DNA of 64,000 bases from Delphinus delphis (taxonomy: Eukaryota; Chordata; Mammalia; Artiodactyla; Delphinidae), in the NCBI RefSeq assembly GCF_949987515.2, contig NC_082684.1, positions 47,768,006-47,832,005 on the forward strand, read 5' to 3'. A model generated the notes under the pieces. That model searched no databases. It was not told where the DNA came from and saw nothing but the letters and a program-made list of their open reading frames with translations. Below are positions 45,009 to 57,829 of this stretch, piece by piece. The position numbers were made by a program, and so were the translations under genes. Position 1 is the first letter of the stretch. Every line of letters starts with the position of its first letter.

Positions 45009-45226
45009 GAGCTTCCCTGGTGGCGCAGTGGTTGAGAGTCCTCCTGCCGATGCAGGGGACACGGGTTCGTGCCCCGGTCCGGGAAGATCCCACGTGCCGC
45101 GGAGCGGCTAGGCCCGTGAGCCATGGCCGCTGAGCCTGCGCGTCGCGGAGCCTGTGCTCCGCGACGGGAGAGGCCCCAAGAGTGAGAGGCCCGCGTACCG
45201 CAAACAAACAAACAAACAAACAAACA
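45009..45226 (+). mobile_element. CHR-2-like SINE with (CAAA)n tail
   Basis: Starts 'gagcttccctggtggcgcagtggttgag', ends 'cgtaccg' plus (CAAA)n. TSD AAAAACAAGGAG is at about 44997-45008 and again at 45228-45239. Confidence 0.94.
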
Positions 45227-46010
45227 AAAAAACAAGGAGATAGGGCATAAGGTTAACATGGACAGAAGCAAATCGAGAGCCTCTACCTCATGCCGTGGGA
45301 GTCACATGGCCCTTGTACTTGGATGACAAGTATAAGGATCCTCTCCCAGGACCCCAGTGTAGGGGCAGCGCCACCCACACGCACACTCCAGAGGCTTTGC
45401 CCAGTGTGAACTGATGCATGAAGTTGGCCAGGATTATATTTCGTTTAGCAAGAGTTACAATATGACATTTTTTTCAGACCCTGAATTCTGAAAATTCCTT
45501 TGCAAGAGCACTGAAACCTGAATATTGTAAAGGAAAGAAAAGGGTCAGAGTTGGGAGAGGAATATAAAACACTGTAAAACACAAGAATAAGGTAAGAAAA
45601 GAATGAAAAAATGAGAGAAGCATAGAGAAGAGAGAGAATACATAAGATCATGTAAGCAGTTACTAAGCCACATCCAATGTTCCCCCAACCCGCGGGACAT
45701 TCCCACTATCTCAATAGCTTTAGTTCCCTCTGGGTGAACATAACATATCAGTGTAATTGCTTACATCTTGGTAGGTGCTAATAATGGCATGCCTATGCCC
45801 CCATTTGGCAAAAGAGCCAAAAGTCTTATGTAGTCATAGACACCAAATTTGGGGGTAAGAAAAATAATCATAGAGGATCATAGCTAGAAACAACCTTAGC
45901 TCTATTTCCTCCTATTGCATATGAGAAAAGTCAGACCCTGTGAGACTAAAAGGGTTGCCAGAGGTCACATGTCTAGCTGGTGGCAGACCTAAGTCTAGAA
46001 TCCTGGTTTC
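45227..46010. other. Intergenic with an ancient repeat scrap
   Basis: 45870-46010 ('cctcctattgcatatgagaaaagtcagaccctgtgagactaaaagggttgccagaggtcacatgtctagctggtgg') looks like a MIR or CR1-type remnant on the - strand. The rest has no supported feature. Confidence 0.45.
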
Positions 46011-46327
46011 CTAATTTCCTGTCCCATGCTTGTTCCACTCCTTCATTCCCATATGCTACTATTCACTCTATATCTTGAAACACAGATGCTTTCCCTGATC
46101 TCTGTTAATAGTACCAAATTTTTTCTTTCCATTTCTATGAAGGACCCTGCTAAGGACTTCCAGGATCCACAAGGCCAACTGCACCCACCTACAGAAAGAA
46201 AGAGAAAGTTACTAGAGCCCAAATATTATTTTTCCAAACCCAGAGCTCTTCCTGGAAAAGTTCTGAAAAATACTTCCATGCAACAGTTATTAAAACAAAA
46301 CAAAACAAAACAAAAACAGTTAACTGG

Positions 46328-46628
46328 GGCTTCCCTGGTGGCGCAGTGGTTAAGAATCCGCCTGCCAACGCAGGGGACACGGGTTCAAGCCCTGGTCCAG
46401 GAAGATCCCACATGCCGCGGAGCAACTAAACCCGCGTGCCACAACTACTGAAGCCCGCGCACCTAGAACCCATGCTCCGCAACAAGAGAAGCCACCGCAG
46501 TGAGAAGACCACACACCGCAACCAAGAGTAGCCCCCGCTCGCCGCAACTAGAGAAAGCCCGCGCGCAGCAACGAAGACCCAATGCAGCCATAAATAAATT
46601 AAATAAATAAATATTTAAAAAAAAAAAA
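46328..46628 (+). mobile_element. CHR-type SINE
   Basis: TSD AAAACAGTTAACTGG is perfect at 46313-46327 and 46629-46643. Intact head 'ggcttccctggtggcgcagtggttaag' and B-box-like GGTTCAAGCCC. Confidence 0.96.
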
Positions 46629-46643
46629 AAAACAGTTAACTGG

Positions 46644-47043
46644 TTCTCTAGTCACTTGAGTACAGTTGATGGACCAGATGACAGCAAGCCTCCATTGGGC
46701 AAAGGGTAAGCCATCATTGCATCATCGTGTCCTTGGTGAGCTGTGGGGAACATAGTTAAAACATAGGAAGTAAACAGAAGAAATCTAGACAGGAAAATGG
46801 GGCTTTGCTTAATGTTATTGCCAATCAAACAGAATTGCTGTTCTGTTATTTCTTTGAAACAAGGAAGCAATATTTATGTTCATTTGGGGAAGGGCATCTT
46901 CTAAGAAGGTTGCAGTATTTGTTAAAATATGTATCTGAAAACTCTTTATTCTTGAAGTGAAGGCAAACTTAAGGAAGCCTAATTAAGGTAGGCTATCTTT
47001 GCAATGAAGTAGGACGATTAAAAATGGATGGCATAGCCATTTT
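46644..47043. other. Intergenic, nothing recognised
   Basis: Unique-looking sequence between two SINEs. Confidence 0.4.
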
Positions 47044-47056
47044 AAGGAGGCCTAGA

Positions 47057-47264
47057 GGGCTTCCCTGGTGGCGCAGTGGTTGGGGGTCTGCCTGCCGATG
47101 CAGGGGACACGGGTTCGTGCCCCGGTCCGGGAAGATCCCACATGCAGAGCAGCTGGGCCCGTGAGCCATGGCCGTTGAGCCTGCGCGTCCGGAGCCTGTG
47201 CTCCGCAACGGGAGAGGCCACAACAGTAAGAGGCCCACATACCGCAATAAAAAAAAAAAAAAAA
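47057..47264 (+). mobile_element. CHR-2-like SINE
   Basis: TSD AAGGAGGCCTAGA is perfect at 47044-47056 and 47265-47277. A few bases are missing before 'agctgggcccgtgagcc' compared with the other GC-rich copies. Confidence 0.95.
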
Positions 47265-47277
47265 AAGGAGGCCTAGA

Positions 47278-48404
47278 AAACTGTTCCTCGTGGGTCATGG
47301 ACACTGAGAAGGAAAAAAAAGAAAAGGACTTTCTGAAAATGGAAATCCCCTAATTCTTGATGCTGATGCCTCCTAATTTTTGTGGAAGGACAAAATTTCT
47401 TTAAAAGGACACCTCTGTTCAATTTGAAAAAAATGAGTTCTGGGCTGTTCTTGTGTGATATCCACTTATACAGAGCCTCATGATACATTAGCATCACTTA
47501 TCAAGCAGCAAGTTCTACTGAGAGACAGTATAATGGATGGAAGAAGTCAGTGCATAATTCAGTCCTTTCTCATGGGTTTTGCCACAGCTAGATTTCCAAC
47601 AACATGCCTGTGCAGATCATTTCTAGAACTGTTCCCTCATCTTTACAATTGTGATAGGCAATCTCATTTTCTTTAATCCATCTTATACTCCATTGACTAA
47701 TTAATCTTCCTTTCAAAAAGAGGGAAGGGGCTGAGATGATGTTACTCTTCTACTAAAAAAACAGTCTGTGTGTTCCTAGTATTACAGAATAAATTCTAGC
47801 CTCACGAGCGTGGTACTGGCTCAGGGGCCTCTGTGATCTAGCAAAAACAAACTTTGCTTGGCACAAAATAGAATGCAAGTATTGTTTCACTTTATATTTG
47901 GTTTTGTTAATGTGCCAAATAAACCTTTTATCCAATTCTTTTAACCATTCTTAAGTTGTCTTTCCCTCTTCAGCTAATTTTCTTTTCATAACTTCTGCCC
48001 AGTTTTTTGACAGGGGTTTGTTAGTTTTTCCAATCTATGAATAGGATCTCTTTATCTATTAAGATTTATAATCTTATGTCAGTCATCTTTATGACAACTT
48101 TTTCAGTTTGTTGATGATACTAACTTATGGGTGAATTTAGAAAGTCAAAACATTTATCACTTAATTGATAGGGCCAGAGTTTTTCTTCCACACAACTCAT
48201 GTCTAGAATCTCTTTCTGGAAGTTTTTCCTCTTACCCTCTGTCTTTCCTGTTTTCTACCAGATTCATATGGAACTATCCAGTGTTTTCTGGCTCCAACTC
48301 TTTCATACACTGACATTGATTGGTCTTAAGAGTTTTAACCCTTTGTGCCTTTACCAATCTGATAAACTATTGTGACTTTATTGGGTTAATGGAAAAAAGC
48401 TATC
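47278..48404. other. Intergenic with L2 scrap
   Basis: 47760-47835 ('acagaataaattctagcctcacgagcgtggtactggctcaggggcctctgtgatc') resembles an L2 3' piece. The rest is T-rich and unassigned. Confidence 0.4.
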
Positions 48405-49310
48405 TTTTTCCTTCCAGATGGCAGAACTTCCATTGTACCCAGGATGCCCTAGCTGGGCCTGGGCCTTAAGATTTTTCAAACCTGGGTGAGTGGGAGACAA
48501 TAGAAAATACATATTGGTCCCTGCTGCCAGCTCCTGGCACAGAGCTCCTGTAACCCTTGTAATTTCCTAGGTGATAGGAGTGTCTTTTGTTCTAATGAAG
48601 TGACTCTGATTCAGCTCCTGGATGGCTTCTGGATGAGGGCTGGGCTGGTTACCCTAAAGACCAAGCCTTGATTGGAAGCTTAGAATTTTCAGCCCTGCCC
48701 CCTCCCCCCCCCCCATTCTCTTGAGAAGGGAGAAGGAATGAAAATGGAATTACTGATAGATCACGTCTGCATGATGACGTCTCCATAAAATCTCAAAAGT
48801 ATGCGGTTCGGAGAGCTTCCCAGTTGGTGAACACATGAAGGTGCCGGGAGAGTGTGGGCTCAGAGAGGGCATGGAAGCTCTAGGCCCTGTCCCTCATCCC
48901 TTGCCCTATGTATCTCTTCATCTGGCTGTTCATCTGTAGCCTTTATCATATCCTTTAATAAACTGGTAAAAGTAAGTAAGTGTTTCCCTGAGTTCTGTGA
49001 GCCACTCTAGCAAATTAAAACTAGGAGAGATTGTGGAAATCTGCATTTGCAGCCAAGTTAGACAGAAGTGGTGGGTAACCTGGGAACCTACTACTTTCAG
49101 TTGGCATCTGAAGTGCGGTGGGAGGGGCAGCTTGTGGGACTGAGCCCTGCAGGATCTGACACTATCTCCAGGTAGATAGTGTCAGAATTTAGTTAAATTG
49201 TAGGACACCCAGCTGGTGTCATGGAGAATTTCTTGGTGTGGGAAAAACCTCCACACATTTGGTGACCAGAAGTGTCAGAAGTGAAGCATTCTGTTTGAGG
49301 TAAAGGAGAC
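48405..49310 (+). mobile_element. Probable ERVL-type LTR
   Basis: The order 'ctcttcatctggctgttcatctgtagcctttatcatatcctttaataaactggtaaa' (polyadenylation-like AATAAA at about 48957), then 'agttctgtgagccactctagcaaatt', then 'atctccaggtagatagtgtcagaatttagttaaattgtaggacacccagctggtg', is that of a dispersed LTR. Ends and subfamily are not resolved. A C12 run lies at 48706-48717. Confidence 0.55.
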
Positions 49311-51617
49311 ACACAGGAGAAAAAGGCAGTAGGGAAGAACTGGGTTTTCCCCTAACAGGAGGAAGGGGAAAAGTTGAGGGTTTTCCTATACAGTGAGTAT
49401 AAGTGAGAACGTCGTCATATAAGAGTTGTAGTTTCTTTTGTACCCAGAAGCAGAGACTTCTTTCTTTGCCTTCGGCGGAGACTATTCCTTTGTTCTTGGG
49501 AGAAGCTATTAAGGTGCTTGACCTTTTTCGTGTATTAACTTGACCACAGATGCTACATGTTCCAATCTGAGCACATACTGTTCTGTGCTAGTTGACCCCA
49601 GGCTTTATCTTCATCTTTTATGTTGGGAAGGGGAAAGACAGGAAGAAGAAGGGAACTGAGAGTTGGCCCTAGGGACTGGAAATTGAAGGGAGAGGTTGAA
49701 GTGGAAGCTTTGTGACTCTAGGCAGAGTCTCTAAGTTTCAGGTGAAAGGTGTTTCTCAGAGCCCAGAAGAGGGCTGATCTCTTCTCCTCCCAGCTCAGCC
49801 TGGCACTACTCTGGCACCTGGATGGTGGAGGCTCGGGGAGAGTCTGAAGACAGCAACTTGGCAAAGCTACTGCCAATATCAGGAGAGGATGGCGCCATTA
49901 GTAAGGTGACAGTGAGGTTCCTTCAAGATACTTGGAGGCCAGTAAGAACACGTGGGTAGACACAGTGCTACCAGAGCAGTAGAAATGGAATGTGGTGGGC
50001 GAGGATGATTATTGTAGTGGACAGAACAGATTGTGAGAAGATGTAAGCCATCCTTTTGGGGACAACCAGAAAATATTTGGGAAATGTTTGACTAGCAATC
50101 CAGTCAGTAGGAGCTTAAGTAATAATTTGTGCATTAAAAACTTAATATGACCTCATTTATACTTAGTGAAAAGCCTGGCCATACCAGTTATGCACACTTT
50201 AAGGGTACATATACAAGAACAATACACCTACCTTTATTATATAACTCAAGAAAGTGCCTCAAATTATGGGTGTATATCAGACCAGGTAGGAAGGAAGGAC
50301 TCACCATGGCAGGCTGTTGAAGAAATATCAATATTCTGAAGCAGGTTGAGCTTTGCAATGTCCTTCCCATCAAAACTGAGCAAAAACTTACACAGGATAA
50401 GCCCCTGGTGGGACCATATGAGAAAGATGATAATATCAGTACAGTACTTTTTCAATTATACAAGTAACATACAAATGTATGCTTATATAAAGTTCAATGA
50501 ATATAGAACTTAAGGTCAACTTTATTTTCTTTCCGGAAGTAACTATGTGGGTAATTTGCAGCTTATCCTTTCAAACTTTTACCAATTATTGACACAGATG
50601 TAGGTGAATATATACAAACGTGTCTATATACACATATAGAGTGTGGGTTTGTGTTTTTAATGTAAAAATGCAATCAAACCACAGATAATTCTTCTGTAAC
50701 TTGTTGTTTTCACTTAGTAATACAACTTGGAGACCTTTCTGTGCCAATACATTCTTTTTAATTGCTCTTTGCCTAATGTTCCATAGCTTCACAGATGTAC
50801 AATAGATTATTTAACCATTCTGCTATTTTTATTCCAATGCCAAGATACTTCCTACTCTGGGTTACTTTTTTGTTTTGTTTGTTCTTATTGTGTTGTTTTC
50901 AAAACAGAGATAATACAGTTTGAATTGTATTTTCTAGTACTATGTCTCTGTAAGTGTTTAGGAAAGATACTCTCTCCCATTGCCCAACCCGCAAAACGTT
51001 CTGTAGAAAACCCATGACTTCTCTGAGAAATTTCGGAAAAGAATATCCATAGTAAAGTACTACAATAATATATTTATCATCTAAAATTCTAAAGATGAAA
51101 ATAAGTAATTCCCTTTGCTAAATAATGTTTATTTCCTTGTTTGTATGTAAAGAAAGATATCAATAACTGTTTCATTTTATCAAGACCATGGATCATATAA
51201 CTAATATACTGGAAAGCTCAGAGCCAAACTGTGGTCCATCTCTACTTCACAAATACATGAGAATTTATCCTGTATGTTTTATTTGCTGACTTCTTATTTT
51301 TCTAAACTCACTTTTCCCCTTTATCCAATTTTTTTCACTTATATTCATTGCTTTGAATGCACTTCTAGAGATCACCTTAAATTCTTTTTGAGTAGGTGAG
51401 AAGATGAACAGATAATTGGATGGGCGGAGAATGGAAATGGCCGAATGAGTCAAAAGCCACTTTTTCTGGAGCAACCTCTGCAAATATCATTTTTGTTTTG
51501 TAATGAATAACTGCCCTTACTGTAGTAAACATTTTGCAAAATCTTCTTTGTACCATATGCTTTTCAGTATTTGGAATGTTGAAACTCCTGCGTCTGTATT
51601 TATGATTTTACACTTAC
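49311..51617. other. Intergenic, possible old LINE scrap
   Basis: 50440-50870 is T-rich and resembles an old repeat ('tttcacttagtaatacaacttggagacctttctgtgcc..ttaaccattctgctatttttattcc'), family uncertain. No gene elsewhere. Confidence 0.4.
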
Positions 51618-51830
51618 TTTTTTTTTTTTTTTTTTTTTGCGGTACGTGGGCCTCTCACTGTTGTGGCCTTTCCCGTTGCGGAGCACAGGCTCCGGACGCG
51701 CAGGCTCAGCAGCCATGGCTCACGGGCCCTGCCGCTCCGCGGCATGTGGGATCTTCCCAGACCGGGGCATGAACCCGTGTCCCCTGCATCGACAGGCCGA
51801 CTCTCAACCACTGCACTACCAGGGAAGCCC
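51618..51830 (-). mobile_element. CHR-2-like SINE
   Basis: Poly-T then 'gcggtacgtgggcctctcactgttgtggcc', ending 'ccagggaagccc'. TSD TACACTTAC (51609-51617) and TACACCTAC (51831-51839), one mismatch. The 3' flank is shared with the SINE fragment at 26193-26299. Confidence 0.95.
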
Positions 51831-51934
51831 TACACCTACCATTTTAATTTACATATACAAGAGTTCTCCAAGTAAAAATTAATCTAATCATTGTTTATAT
51901 ATATGTTCAACAAAGTTGTTTAAACACTTGTGTT

Positions 51935-52353
51935 TGCATATTCTAAAATTCTTGTCCACCTGGAACATTAAAATGTGACCCTTTTTGGAGATAGAGTCTT
52001 TGCAGATGTAATTACTTAAGATGAGGTCATACTGGATTAGAGTGGGACCTAACTCCAAGGGCTAGTGTCCTTATAAGGGGAGGACACACAGCAACACAAA
52101 TACACAAGGAAGAAGTGTGTCTTTGTGATGACAGAGGGAGAGATTGGAGTGATGCAGCTATAAAACAAGGATTGCCAGCAACCATCAGAAGCTAGGAGAG
52201 AGGCATGGAACAGTTTCTCCCTCAGAGTCTCCAGAAGGAACCTACCCTGACTTTGGACTTCTAGCATTCAAAACTATGAGAGAATAAGTTTTTATTGTGT
52301 TAAGCCACTCGGTTTGTGGAAACTCGTTATGGCAGCCCTAGGGAACTGATACA
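51935..52353 (+). mobile_element. MaLR-like LTR
   Basis: 'tttgcagatgtaattacttaagatgaggtcatactggattagagtgggacc', 'gtgtccttataaggggagg', 'gattgccagcaaccatcagaagctaggagagaggcatggaac', 'aagccactcggtttgtggaaactcgttatggcagccctagg' form a complete + strand copy of the family also seen at 26515-26735 and 27337-27710. Confidence 0.72.
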
Positions 52354-53940
52354 CTGTCCCTCTATGCCTTTATTAAAATTATCTCAAGAGCACCTGTGGA
52401 TTATAGTTTCTAACCTGGAAGTACAGTTATATGAGTGATCAAGGTTTATCCTTTCTAACTTGAGAAGCATGGTAATATGAATACTTAGATGAGGGACTAT
52501 TTGTATGCTCTCACTGATGACTAAGTATTAGTTTGAATCAAACTAATCAAACATAAGGAGTGAAGAAATAATGAGTGTAAAGGCAAGTCCGTTGTTACTC
52601 GTTTCTTGTATTCAAAATGCAAGTTGTTAAATCTTGAAGAAGATTGTATTCCTGAAGAACTTTGCTTTCCTACCATCCCATTTTAATTCATCAATGACCT
52701 TACCCTAACAGCTGTTTAGTGTGGGTCAAAAAGCCGGTCGGAAAGTTGTGAAAGAGGTTTTATCTGTGGGCTTGTGAGTCTAGAATTATATATTATTCAA
52801 ACTGAAACCTTATATTTGAAATGCTGACTTTATGGTGTAAGGATAAACACTCTTAAGCAGCAGTTGCAAAAACAGTGAATCGATTCTGCCACTCAGTCCT
52901 TGAAACACTCTGCAAATTACCCAGAGTTGCTCTAATGGAAATCCCTACTGAAACATGACTTCTTTCTTCTCTCCTTTTTCTCTTGTTATATGAAAACCAG
53001 AATAAACTATACACATACATGATGCTGCTTTTAAGTCTTTCTCAGCCTAATATTATGCTTATCAATTACTTTGTGTTGAAGGCCCATATGAGTTATATAC
53101 TATATAACTGCTGTATTTCCAGTTTATATACTAAATTTTCAGTTTAGCCCCAGGGTGAGATAGGAAAGAACCCTGAAGCACAAACGTCATCAAATGCATC
53201 TATAATGCATGCATAATGCAGACCTCACAGCAGCCTATGGTTATGGTCCAATTCACTTTTCTATAATGAAAGTTCAGGGAAATAGCTAAATCTGCTCTTT
53301 CTGATACAAACAAGCTGAGGATTTTGCGGCTGCCTCCATTGAGCATCAATATTGTATTGATTTACATTTTCTTTCATTTGAATATAAACCTTCAATACCA
53401 TTGACCTTTATTTCCAGAAGGAATATAAAAAAAAATTTTATGATGTTTTGATAAGTACAGTTTTGTGGGCAGACTTCTTGCAAATCTTTAAGTAGATGCA
53501 CTTAATAATTCTACCTCTTAAGTGTGACTTCAGTTAAACATAAAAACAACAAACCATCAGCAAAATAGCACTAGACAATAAATATTTGTTGAAAGAATAA
53601 ACAAAAGGATGAACGACTTTATTCATTATGTATTCCTACGTTATTTCTGCTTGCCTAGCTACCTTTTTGATTGTAACTTGGCTTCCTCTTTTGATTTGCC
53701 TTTAGGGAAAGAATGACTCCTGTGGTCATTCTGGCCTTACAGTTATCAATATTTTCCTCACAGGAACTAAAAAGTTGGCATTCTGGGTTTATTTAAAGAT
53801 ACCTCTAGATAGTTGAATGCTTCACTGCAGGACCTAGGATAATGCCTGAAACTCTGTAGACATCTTATACAGGTTCAATGAATGTTTCCTGCTTCAGGCT
53901 AGGTTATCATTCCATTTAGTCTGTGACCAAAGACACTCTC
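52354..53940. other. Repeat-poor intergenic stretch (~1.6 kb)
   Basis: The longest interval here where I recognise no transposon apart from a possible L2 scrap near 53810-53890. It has no ORF or splice-bounded exon. A cluster of ATGCAT words lies at 53193-53220. It is a candidate conserved non-coding element only by the absence of repeats. Confidence 0.4.
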
Positions 53941-54284
53941 TGCTATGGTCTGAATGTTTGTGTCTCTCCAAAATTCATATGTTGAAATCCTAATCCCCAA
54001 GGTGATGGCATTAGGTGGGTAGATCTTCATCTGTGAAGATCTTTGGAGGGTGATTATGTCATGAAGGCCCTTATAAAGAAGCCTCACAGAGCTCCTCAGC
54101 CCCTTCCAATAAGTGAAGACCCAATGAAAAGACAACATCTATGAACCAGGAAGCTCTCACCAGACACGGTATCTGCCAGCACCATGACCTTGAACTTACT
54201 AGCCTCCTGAACTATAAGAAAGAAATGTTGTTTATAAGCCACCCAGTTTGTTATATTTTGTTATAGCAGCCTGAGACTAAGACA
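53941..54284 (+). mobile_element. MLT1-like MaLR solo LTR
   Basis: 'tgctatggtctgaatgtttgtgtctctccaaaattcatatgttgaaatcc' to 'ttatagcagcctgagactaagaca'. Flanks CTCTC and CTCAC fit a 5-bp duplication with one mismatch. Confidence 0.9.
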
Positions 54285-54567
54285 CTCACATTTTAAGAAA
54301 CTAAATAAATAGTAATCCTAAAATAAAAAATTTAAATGTAGCAGATGGCTTATCAAATAGGATATACAGCAGACGGAGGGGATTGTTATATGACTTTCTT
54401 CACTCTAAATATTCTGCCATATACTTTGGACAAAGCCATTTCAGGTGCAGGTGTGGGTTATTGGCTCATAATAAATTACATGGCATAAGGCTAACCCTAA
54501 TATTTTTACACAGGTGAAAATGGATTAAAATGGACAACAGGGACAACCTTTAAGAGAGAAGAAAAGG

Positions 54568-54775
54568 GGGCTTCCCTGGTGGCGCAGTGGTTGAGAGTCC
54601 GCCTGCCGATGCAGGGGACACGGGTTTGTGCCGGGTCCGGGAGGATCCCACATGCCGCGGAGCGGCTGGGCCCGTGAGCCACGGCCGCTGAGACTGCGCG
54701 TCCGGAGCCTGTGCTCCGCAACGGGAGAGGCCACAACAGTGAGAGGCCCACGTACCGCAAAAAAAAAAAAAAAAA
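54568..54775 (+). mobile_element. CHR-2-like SINE
   Basis: Starts 'gggcttccctggtggcgcagtggttgag' and ends in poly-A. TSD AGAGAGAAGAAAAGGG is at about 54553-54568 and 54781-54796. A (GA)n run lies between tail and TSD. Confidence 0.93.
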
Positions 54776-54796
54776 GAGAGAGAGAGAAGAAAAGGG

Positions 54797-55984
54797 AAGG
54801 GTAGCACAAAATTGCACCATGTAACTTTTGAGAGGCGGCAAGGGGAAGATGGCTGCTATTGCTAGATAGCCCCTGCCATGTGCCAAATAGTAAATGGAGC
54901 ACGGCAAGATGTGCCGATGAGATGCTTCAGTCTCTTATACTACAAACCAGCTGGCTTTGCCTCTTTTTCTCTCCCAGCCAATGAGAACTTTCCAGGCTTG
55001 GCTCCACATCCACCTGGTTATTGCAGCAGCATGGGTCCACAAATGCCAAAAGTCTGAATCGATCATACTTATTTGGCTTATGTGAAGAAGGCTTGGTCTT
55101 GGGTAATTATTTAAAAAAAAAAATAGAATGCTTTGCATACAACCATGGAAGTTCAGATACTGCTGTGTGAATCGCATACACTAATAATGTAGAGTGGTGA
55201 GGACCCACCTGACACCTGTTCCAACAGGTTGGGACTGGAATAGAGGAACCCTTCCCCCTCTTGTCAGGATCATGTGATCTGAAAAGATGCTCTAGAAAGC
55301 AAAGGTAGGATAGTGGTAGCAGGAAGAATCAGATAAAAGATGACTTCTTAAAGCAGAAGACGTTGAATAGAGCAGCTTTGTGGCTTTTGCCTTGATATGG
55401 CTAAGGAATAACAATGAAATAAACACATACGGTTATGTGAAATTAGGTATTATACTTTCAAATATCTTTTATTCACTGTCAGCCTGAGGTTGGCTACATG
55501 GCTCTGTCCTTCTGGTCCCAGCTCATTTCCAAGAGACAGAGGCAATCTCAACTAACTCCCACAAATACTGATTGATATCTGCCCTCACCGAGGTCTAAAT
55601 CAAGATAGTGAGGTCAGGAGAGAACCTGAGGTTCCCTGCTCCTGCCAAATGGATAGTGATTTTGTTCATCATCTCTGAGGATCAACATTTTCTTCAAGAA
55701 AGATCATGCTACCTAAAAAATTGTGGCCTTAGGCAATGGTCCCCAAGAGGATAATCTTCTCAGCATAACCTAATAAGCACAACATTTAAACAACAGGAAC
55801 ATTCATTCAGTACAGGGAAGGGAATAATTTTTTTCTTTTTTTTTTTTTTTACAGAGGAAAATACTCTGACCAGGTAGCTGTACAGGTAGTCCATCAAGAA
55901 ACCTAAAGGGATAGAGATATTTTAAAAGTTGTGATATCCCGTATATTAAATAACCTTTATAGTACTTTGCACACTGTACTATAA
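54797..55984. other. Intergenic, nothing recognised
   Basis: No supported feature apart from chance ORFs. Confidence 0.4.
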
Positions 55985-56135
55985 TGTATCTGTTTACTTG
56001 TATGTATCCCCCACTAGGCAATAATGTCCTTGAAGAAGGAACTGAGTCTCTCCCATTCTCTTTTGTATTGGAACCTAGCACAGAGATACCTGGCACATAG
56101 GTGACCATCAAAACACTGTAGAATGAATGCTGTTA
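55985..56135 (+). repeat. L2 LINE 3' end
   Basis: 'tgtatcccccactaggcaataatgtccttgaagaaggaactgagtctctcccattctc..ggaacctagcacagagatacctggcacataggtgaccatcaaaaca' is the L2 3' end. Confidence 0.75.
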
Positions 56136-56463
56136 TGGGTAGCAAATAGATCAAAGCTCAGAGCTAATTTCAGATTCTGAAAGTTGTCCACAGAAAGACT
56201 GGAGAAGAAATTGACATGCAGGTACTCAGAAAGCAATATAAACAGAAACAAGGGCTCTGATCTTATGTGCTTTGAGTCAGGGCTGCAGTGTCCAGTTGGG
56301 CGGGTTGTTCACTGTGTAAGATTATCCAGCCAAGGGCACAAATTGGAGCAGAAATCCAGCCTACGCTCTACTTACCAAGCCATGACTGCCAACAGTGTTT
56401 TGTATCTGCCCATGAGAAGCAATGCCTTTTTTCAAACACATACAAGCTAGAGATTGTCCTTTT

Positions 56464-56813
56464 TTTGTTGTTTTGTTTTTTATTTTTGGCTGCGTTGGGT
56501 CTTCGTTGCTGCACATGGGCTTACTCTAGTTGCGCCAAACGGGGACAACTCTTCGTTGCTGTGCGCAGGCTTCTCACTGCTGTGGCTTCTCTTTGTTGCG
56601 GAGCACCGGCTCTAGGCACATGGACTTCAGTAGTTGCAGCACACAGGCTCAGTAGTTGTGGCTCGGGGGTCCTAGAGTGCGAGGGCTTCAGTAGTTGTGG
56701 CATGTGGGCTTAGTTACTCTGCGGCATGTGGGATCTTCCCAGACCAGGGATCAAACCCGTGTCCCCTGCGTCGACAGGCAGATTCTTAACCACTGCACCA
56801 CCAGGGAAGTCCC
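56464..56813 (-). mobile_element. CHR-type SINE
   Basis: 'tatttttggctgcgttgggtcttcgttgctgc' to 'ccaccagggaagtccc'. TSD AGATTGTCCTTTT before and AGACTGTCCTGTTTT after, imperfect. Confidence 0.92.
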
Positions 56814-57088
56814 AGACTGTCCTGTTTTAAATAATGGCGATCTCTGACAGGTTAGATCCCAGCAGCAAGAAAAAAATGCTCTATCAATCTGATTCCATCA
56901 CAAATGGAGGAAAAAGAAACTGAATATTGTCTGATCTTGAATTGAGAATACTGACATTGGAGATTGTTTTTCTCTGGATTTTTAACATAGGGTGATTGGC
57001 TTATAAAACTTTTTTTGTAATATAAAAGAACCGCATAGGGGAGCCTCAGCATTCAACCTGATCCCAGGAAATAAGCTACAGAATCAGA

Positions 57089-57243
57089 GATGCATGGAGA
57101 ACAGGTTCCAGTTCTGCAGGGGGCCAGGGTTCTATCCTTGGTTGGGGAACTAGATCCTGCATGCCGCAACTAAAAAGGTCCCATGTGCTGCAACTAAGAC
57201 CTGGCGCAGCCAAATAAATAAATAAATATTAATTTTTTACAAA
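57089..57243 (+). mobile_element. Diverged CHR-type SINE lacking its head
   Basis: 'gggggccagggttctatccttggttggggaactagatcc..gcatgccgcaac..aaggtccc..gcgcagccaaataaataaataa'. Possible TSD AGCTACAGAAT/AGGTTACAGAAT. Confidence 0.75.
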
Positions 57244-57269
57244 AAGGTTACAGAATTCCATTGCTATGA

Positions 57270-57420
57270 GACTTTAAGAGAGCATCTAGTCCAATAATCA
57301 TTTAATTTTACAGATGAGGAAACCAAACAGATGGAGATTAAGTGACCAGCCTGTGGTTAGTTATCAAAACTAAGTCTAGAACCTGGTTTTCTGGTTTTCA
57401 ATCCAGTAATCTATCACAAC
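57270..57420 (-). repeat. Ancient SINE/LINE remnant
   Basis: 'agcatctagtccaataatcatttaattttacagatgaggaaaccaaacag..aagtgaccagcctgtgg' resembles the reverse strand of MIR or CR1-type repeats. Confidence 0.5.
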
Positions 57421-57829
57421 TGGCTGTGCTTGACACCATTATAATCAACATTGACGGTGCATCCACTGTGTGGGAGAGATTGAGACATATAGACTTGGTC
57501 TCCAACAGGGGCATTACAATGAGGTTGAGAAAACAGGAAATAAGTATTGCAAGACTAGCAGTAATATGAAATGGCATATGAAGGGAGATTTAGACTTGGG
57601 TTTGAGTGGGAGTGGTGGCACAACGTAAGCAATCAGTTGGCAAGTGGTGGAGTGCCCTCGCGTAGGCCGACAATTCTGGAGGGACCAGAACCAGGTGATT
57701 GATAAGGTCCAGCTGGGGCTGCAGGCAGGCCTAAGGTCACAAATCCAGTGTCAGGAGAATCCAATTTCCCAGGGCCCTCTCGACGGGTAGCTTAAGCCTT
57801 TGGGCTCGAGACCCGCATTGCAAGGATGA

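Noticed and set aside
44728..45219. 163-codon ORF, and similar 60-140-codon ORFs at 6565, 27005, 41592, 46026, 51503, 54506 and elsewhere
   Set aside because: All run through CHR SINEs. The recurring 'VAEHRLR..RRLSSHG' and 'PADAGDTGSCPGPGRSH' peptides are SINE translations, not genes.
48706..48717. C12 homopolymer as a functional site
   Set aside because: Most likely simple low-complexity DNA and prone to sequencing error.
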